A stretch of 64,000 nucleotides of DNA, taken from Vreelandella zhanjiangensis DSM 21076. GTDB lineage: Bacteria > Pseudomonadota > Gammaproteobacteria > Pseudomonadales > Halomonadaceae. Both the position numbers and the translations under genes were made by a program. The stretch spans positions 124,001-188,000 of the forward strand of contig NZ_KB898654.1 of assembly GCF_000377665.1 (NCBI RefSeq). The letters are read 5' to 3'. This document shows, one piece after another, positions 59,782 through 64,000 of the stretch. A model generated the notes under the pieces. It was given only the letters and a program-made list of their open reading frames with translations. It ran no database searches and was not told where the DNA came from. Position 1 is the stretch's first letter; each line of letters opens with the position of its first letter.

Positions 59782-59796
59782 ATTCGTTATTAGAAT
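59782..59796 (+). promoter_or_regulatory. candidate CysB activator site before sbp
   Basis: ATTCGTTATTAGAAT matches the core before cysB (ATTCTTTTTTAGAAT) at 13 of 15 positions. It lies 55-70 bases before the sbp ATG, a fitting position for activation. Assignment to CysB is inference from the shared motif and neighbours. Confidence 0.5.
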
Positions 59797-59850
59797 CAAT
59801 GAATTTGCTTAGGCTGTCTTCCTACTTACATAAAAGCATCGGAGCAGCCA

Positions 59851-60918
59851 ATGAACGCCTTTCACCCTTCCACCCAATGGCCCCTTTCCAAGCTAGTGGC
59901 AGTCGCCTTATTGGGTGGCGCCGTATTCACCACCACGCTTGGCTTGCCAGCTATCGCTCACGCAGAAAGCGAGCACGTCGAACTCCTCAATGTCTCCTAC
60001 GACCCGACGCGCGAGTTCTATCGGGAATACAACGAGCTGTTTGCCGATCATTGGCAGCAAGCACGAGGCCAAACGGTTTCTGTCCGTCAATCCCATGGCG
60101 GCTCCGGGTCCCAGGGTCGCGCGGTGGTCGATGGTATTGATGCCGATGTGGTCACGTTGGCTCTTGCCTACGACATTGACGCCCTGCACGACCGCGCCGA
60201 ACTGATTCCTGCCGATTGGCAGTCGCGTCTGCCCTACAACAGCTCGCCCTACACCTCCACTATCGTGTTACTGGTCCGCGATGGTAACCCCAAGAACATT
60301 CAGGGCTGGGAAGATCTGGCGCGTGACGATGTGGACGTCATAACACCGAATCCTAAAACGTCAGGCGGTGCACGCTGGAATTTCCTGGCGCTGTGGGGCT
60401 ATGGGCTTGAGCAGTTCGATGGCGATGAGCAGCAGACGTTCGACTTTGTTCAGCAAGTGTTTGAGAACGTACCGGTACTCGATTCCGGCGCGCGAGGCGC
60501 TACCAACACTTTCGTACAGCGTCGGTTAGGCGATGTGCTGCTCGCCTGGGAAAACGAAGCCATTCTTTCAGTAGAGCAGCTGGGTAAAGGCGATTTTGAA
60601 ATCGTGGTGCCAGAGCAGAGCATTCTGGCAGAGCCGCCCGTTGCGGTCGTGGATGCCAATGTTGATCGCAAGGGAACCCGCGAAGCCGCCGAAGCGTACC
60701 TGGAATACCTCTACTCCGAAGAAGCCCAGCAGCTAGCCGCTAAACACTATTACCGCCCGCGTAGTGAAGACGTGTTGGCAGAGCACATTGATGCGTTTCC
60801 CTCGCTTGAGCTGTTCACGATTGATGACGTTTTTGGGGGCTGGCAAAGCGCCCAGGCGCGCTTCTTCAATGATGGCGGCGTTTTCGACGAGATTCTTGAA
60901 GCGATCAACGCTCAGTAG
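59851..60918 (+). CDS. sbp: periplasmic sulfate-binding protein
   Basis: A 355-residue binding protein delivering sulfate/thiosulfate to CysTWA. The signal peptide ends IAHAES (about residue 37). Sulfate-binding marks: LLNVSYDPTREFYREYNELF (start of mature protein), QSHGGSGSQGRAVVDGIDADVVT (read in parts) and TPNPKTSGGARWNFLALWGY. Starts at ATG 59851. It is followed by cysT with a 60-base gap. CysP is the close relative; Sbp is the better match by sequence. Confidence 0.93.
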   Translation: MNAFHPSTQWPLSKLVAVALLGGAVFTTTLGLPAIAHAESEHVELLNVSYDPTREFYREYNELFADHWQQARGQTVSVRQSHGGSGSQGRAVVDGIDADVVTLALAYDIDALHDRAELIPADWQSRLPYNSSPYTSTIVLLVRDGNPKNIQGWEDLARDDVDVITPNPKTSGGARWNFLALWGYGLEQFDGDEQQTFDFVQQVFENVPVLDSGARGATNTFVQRRLGDVLLAWENEAILSVEQLGKGDFEIVVPEQSILAEPPVAVVDANVDRKGTREAAEAYLEYLYSEEAQQLAAKHYYRPRSEDVLAEHIDAFPSLELFTIDDVFGGWQSAQARFFNDGGVFDEILEAINAQ

Positions 60919-60978
60919 CTCTACTTATTTACCTCGCCGGGAGTGCCTGCGCCCCGGCCTTTGCTTCTGGAAAACGGT

Positions 60979-61809
60979 ATGTCGATAACGCTTGCCAAAC
61001 GCCGGGTCATACCAGGTTTTGGTCTGACCATGGGCTTCACCCTGCTGTATATGGGCCTTGTGTTTCTTATCCCGGTGGGCGCCTTTTTGCTCTATACCAC
61101 CACCATGAGCTGGGAGACGTTCTGGAGCGCGATTACCCAGCGTCAGGTCGTAGCGTCCTACAAGCTCTCTTTTGGCGGGTCATTGATTGCGGCTACGATC
61201 AATCTGGTATTTGGCGCACTGGTAGCCTGGGTGCTGGTGCGTTACCGCTTTCCGGGCAGGCGCGTGGTCGATGCACTGGTTGACCTGCCGTTTGCGCTCC
61301 CCACCGCCGTGGCCGGTATCGCGTTGGTAACACTCTACGCCAGCACCGGCTGGGTGGGGCAGTACCTGGAGATCTTTGGCATTCGCGTCGCCTATACCCA
61401 GCTGGGCGTCGTTGTGGCGCTGACCTATATCGGGCTGCCTTTTGTGGTTCGCACGGTGCAACCTGTTCTTGAAGACCTGGAAGCCGAATGGGAAGAAGCC
61501 TCGGCAAGTTTGGGCGCTGGCCGCCTGACAACCCTGCGGCGCGTGATATTTCCAGCGCTGCTCCCGGCCCTGTTGACCGGCTATGCCCTGGCCTTTGCCA
61601 GAGCGCTGGGAGAATACGGCTCAGTGGTTTTCATCTCGGGAAATCTGCCGTTTCGTACTGAAATCACCCCACTGCTCATCGTCTCCAAGGCTGAGCAGTA
61701 CGACTATCACGGCGCCGCCGCTATTGGCACTGTCATGCTACTGGCGGCGTTTTCCATGCTGCTGGTCATCAATGGCCTGCAGTGGTGGGCCGGTCGGCGG
61801 CATGCCTAA
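60979..61809 (+). CDS. cysT: sulfate ABC permease CysT (CysU)
   Basis: Inner-membrane permease of 276 residues with six helices (TM1 at about 14-38). LVDLPFALPTAVAGIALVTLYA (read in parts) and the EAA loop EEASASLGAGRLTTLRRVIFPALLPALLTG are typical. ATG 60979 is chosen because the 12 codons before it do not resemble the family. It pairs with CysW, encoded 12 bases downstream. Confidence 0.93.
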   Translation: MSITLAKRRVIPGFGLTMGFTLLYMGLVFLIPVGAFLLYTTTMSWETFWSAITQRQVVASYKLSFGGSLIAATINLVFGALVAWVLVRYRFPGRRVVDALVDLPFALPTAVAGIALVTLYASTGWVGQYLEIFGIRVAYTQLGVVVALTYIGLPFVVRTVQPVLEDLEAEWEEASASLGAGRLTTLRRVIFPALLPALLTGYALAFARALGEYGSVVFISGNLPFRTEITPLLIVSKAEQYDYHGAAAIGTVMLLAAFSMLLVINGLQWWAGRRHA

Positions 61810-61821
61810 AAGGAGTTCACT

Positions 61822-62709
61822 GTGAGTACTTCCCTAACCGCTACTCCCCCGCAGGATATTTCCTCCACACGCTGGCGACGCGCCACCGAAGAGCCTGCGT
61901 GGATAAGGCTAACGCTCATCACGCTCGCTTTGACGTTTGTAACGCTGTTTCTGGTGCTACCGCTAACCGTGGTGCTGTATGGCGCGTTTGAGCGCGGGAT
62001 TGGCGTATGGTGGGCGGCCGTACAAGACCCCGACGCCTTGTCGGCCATTCGCTTAACGCTGCTGATCGTCGCTATCGTCGTCCCTCTCAACACCGTGTTT
62101 GGTATCGCTGCGGCCTGGGCCATTGCCAAATTCGAATTTCGCGGCAAACCCGTACTTATCTCATTGATCGATATGCCCTTCGCGATATCACCCGTGGTGG
62201 TGGGTTTGATCTTTGTCATTCTGTTTGGCTCGCAGGGCTGGCTAGGGCCTTGGCTCGCCGCACATGATCTACGCATCATCTTCGCCGTTCCCGGCATCGT
62301 TATCGTGATTGCGTTCGGCACGCTGCCGTTTATTGCCCGCGAGCTGATCCCGCTCATGCAGCAGCAGGGTAAAGAGGAGGAGGAAGCCTCGTTAACGCTG
62401 GGCGCCAACGGCTGGAAAACCTTCTGGTACGTGACGCTTCCCAATATCAAATGGGGCCTAATCTATGGCGTGATTTTGTGTAATGCCAGAGCCATGGGCG
62501 AGTTTGGTGCAGTTGCCGTGGTCTCGGGGCGAATCCGTGGGGAAACCAACACCATGCCGCTGCATATCGAAGTGCTCTACAACGAGTACATGTTTACCGC
62601 CGCCTTTGCTGTGTCATCGCTGCTGACCGGTCTTGCGCTGGTCACGATCATCATCAAAAGCATGGTTGAGTGGCAGGAAGAGCGCCGTCAACGCATTGCC
62701 GCCACCTAA
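61822..62709 (+). CDS. cysW: sulfate ABC permease CysW
   Basis: A 295-residue permease with six helices. [23 protein letters not shown] (read in parts), [26 protein letters not shown] (EAA loop) and [30 protein letters not shown] match CysW. AAGGAG precedes the start by 6 bases, with a GTG codon at 61822. Confidence 0.93.
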   Translation: MSTSLTATPPQDISSTRWRRATEEPAWIRLTLITLALTFVTLFLVLPLTVVLYGAFERGIGVWWAAVQDPDALSAIRLTLLIVAIVVPLNTVFGIAAAWAIAKFEFRGKPVLISLIDMPFAISPVVVGLIFVILFGSQGWLGPWLAAHDLRIIFAVPGIVIVIAFGTLPFIARELIPLMQQQGKEEEEASLTLGANGWKTFWYVTLPNIKWGLIYGVILCNARAMGEFGAVAVVSGRIRGETNTMPLHIEVLYNEYMFTAAFAVSSLLTGLALVTIIIKSMVEWQEERRQRIAAT

Positions 62710-62741
62710 CGCCAGCCTTACGCAAACACAAGAGAGCTTTC

Positions 62742-63821
62742 ATGAGTATCGAGATCGATCACGTCAACAAACACTTTCGCGATTTTGTGGCCGTCGATAA
62801 CGTCAGCCTTACATTCAACGAAGGTGAGCTAACCGCACTGCTTGGCCCGTCAGGGTCGGGCAAGACCACGCTGTTGCGCATTATTGCAGGCCTTGAGCAG
62901 CCGGATACCGGGCGCATTCGTTTTCATGGCGAAGACACCACGGACAAGCATGTCAGCCAACGTGGTGTCGGCTTTGTATTTCAGCACTACGCCCTGTTCA
63001 AGCATATGACGGTTTTTCAGAACGTGGCCTATGGCCTAACGGTGCGCCCCCGCCAGAGCCGCCCCAGCAAGGCTGATATCAACGCCAAGGTCATGCATCT
63101 TCTCGAGCTGGTTCAACTGGACTGGACTGCACACCGTTACCCGCATCAGCTTTCCGGCGGCCAGCGCCAGCGTATTGCCCTGGCCCGCGCATTGGCGGTT
63201 GAACCCAAGGTTCTGCTGTTGGACGAACCCTTTGGTGCGCTAGACGCCAAGGTACGTGCTGAGCTGCGCCGCTGGCTACGACGCCTTCACGATGACATTC
63301 ATGTCACCAGCGTCTTTGTTACCCATGATCAGGAAGAAGCGCTGGAGGTTTCCGATCGCGTGGTGGTCATGAACAAGGGCCGCGTAGAGCAGGATGGCTC
63401 GCCCGAGCAGGTTTACGACACGCCGGCCAATCCCTTTGTTTACCGTTTTCTCGGCAACGTTAATCTTTTTCACGCGCGGCTTCATGATGGCGTGGCGCGG
63501 ATCGGTGATATCCAGCTGCCTGCGCCAGAATTTCATGGCTACCATAACGAGCGCGGTGAAGCTTACGTGCGCCCCCATGAAATCGAAGTACTGGCTACAC
63601 GGCAGCATGACGATGCCCTGCACAGTCAAATCGAGCTCGTTTCGGTTATCGGCCCGACAGTGCGCCTGGAGTTAAGAACCAACAACACCGAAACGCTGGT
63701 GCATGCCGAGCTTTCCAAGCACCACTTTCATTCGCTAGGCCTCAAACAAGGCAGCGACGCCTGGATTCGGCCGACCCACAGCCGTATCTTCCTGCCCGAT
63801 GAACGGGTAGCAAACGGCTAA
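62742..63821 (+). CDS. cysA: sulfate/thiosulfate ABC ATP-binding protein CysA
   Basis: A 359-residue ATPase. Walker A is [13 protein letters not shown] (34-46), the Q-loop [14 protein letters not shown] (78-91), signature [11 protein letters not shown] (137-147), Walker [13 protein letters not shown] (157-168) and the switch His [13 protein letters not shown]. The C-terminal TOBE-like domain has [13 protein letters not shown] 62742 fits the family N terminus. It is the last gene of the sulfate operon; no terminator is obvious after it. Confidence 0.94.
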   Translation: MSIEIDHVNKHFRDFVAVDNVSLTFNEGELTALLGPSGSGKTTLLRIIAGLEQPDTGRIRFHGEDTTDKHVSQRGVGFVFQHYALFKHMTVFQNVAYGLTVRPRQSRPSKADINAKVMHLLELVQLDWTAHRYPHQLSGGQRQRIALARALAVEPKVLLLDEPFGALDAKVRAELRRWLRRLHDDIHVTSVFVTHDQEEALEVSDRVVVMNKGRVEQDGSPEQVYDTPANPFVYRFLGNVNLFHARLHDGVARIGDIQLPAPEFHGYHNERGEAYVRPHEIEVLATRQHDDALHSQIELVSVIGPTVRLELRTNNTETLVHAELSKHHFHSLGLKQGSDAWIRPTHSRIFLPDERVANG

Positions 63822-63929
63822 ACGCCCTGTAGAGAAGCGCCCTTGCGATACTCTTATGGGATTGATACGCCCTGGATAATCAGTCACTGCTAAACTAGAG
63901 GACTAATACCCTGGTGCAGGACACGCGAT

Positions 63930-64000
63930 ATGACTCGGACCCATCATCTTAAACCAACGTTTCAGTTACGCTTGGCGCTGCATAATGATGTGGTCATTGG
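63930..64000 (+). CDS. start of a further gene, cut by window end
   Basis: From an ATG with AGGA 9 bases upstream the frame reads MTRTHHLKPTFQLRLALHND and on to the window end without a stop. The FQLRLALHNDVVIG stretch resembles the opening of ModE-type (LysR winged-helix, molybdate-dependent) regulators, but 24 residues are too few to be sure. Confidence 0.4.
   Translation, partial: MTRTHHLKPTFQLRLALHNDVVI

Noticed and set aside
1..64000. tRNA, rRNA, CRISPR, integrase or insertion sequence
   Set aside because: No cloverleaf, rRNA core, regular spaced repeats, transposase or integrase motifs were seen on reading; a tRNA or covariance-model scan was not possible here.

Overview
The window looks like chromosomal DNA of a moderately halophilic marine gammaproteobacterium, most probably Halomonas or a close relative. 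This is inferred from protein character (acidic, Ala/Glu-rich), GC-rich coding DNA with AT-rich spacers, and gene content (osmoregulated glucan synthesis, polyol ABC uptake, GntR/idonate genes, TolC-first RND pump). I see no rRNA, tRNA, CRISPR, phage or insertion sequence. Almost all of the window is ordinary single-copy chromosomal coding DNA.

Layout. 1-1.5 kb: end of an alpha/beta hydrolase and a YqiJ-like membrane protein. 1.5-7.8 kb: a minus-strand tripartite RND efflux operon (outer membrane factor, fusion lipoprotein, permease), with a terminator and an AcrR-like operator. 8.1-17.4 kb: a minus-strand polyol (mannitol/arabitol type) operon with a SorC-family regulator, ABC importer, HAD phosphatase, mannitol 2-dehydrogenase and xylulokinase. 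17.5-23.4 kb: housekeeping genes (NIF3-like, two Nudix enzymes, 2OG oxygenase, PRC-barrel, OsmC, EamA, MOSC). 23.4-25 kb: gntR-gntK. 25.3-32.4 kb: OhrR/Ohr, YgeA racemase, YghU-like GST, small membrane proteins, LpxR-like deacylase, YaeQ, GST. 32.5-35.8 kb: gluconate/idonate permease, idnO and idnD, whose promoter carries the same GntR-type palindromes as gntK. 35.8-40.3 kb: enoyl-CoA hydratase, acyl-CoA synthetase, acyl-CoA dehydrogenase. 40.4-44.5 kb: MFS, methyltransferase, VOC, DUF4870-like and LpxL-type acyltransferase genes. 44.5-49.9 kb: sulfatase-type envelope enzyme and opgGH.

The most interesting region is 49.9-58.1 kb. It groups a creatininase-family amidohydrolase (the family of the archaeal ArfB deformylase), a GTP cyclohydrolase II fused to a degenerate DHBP-synthase domain, a stand-alone RibD-type reductase without its deaminase, a membrane protein of the LPG-synthase/flippase type, a GT4 glycosyltransferase-methyltransferase fusion, a T-fold (QueD/PTPS-like) protein that has lost its catalytic Cys-Asp-His and one zinc ligand, a zinc-less MDR dehydrogenase and a CDP-alcohol phosphatidyltransferase. 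Taken together this reads as a pathway that makes a GTP-derived pyrimidine or pterin compound, then glycosylates, methylates and perhaps anchors it to lipid. I know of no characterised pathway with this combination.

58.2-64 kb: a DUF1090 protein, then cysB and the sulfate importer sbp-cysT-cysW-cysA. A shared ATTC-N7-GAAT dyad sits upstream of both cysB and sbp. The window ends in the start of one more gene.
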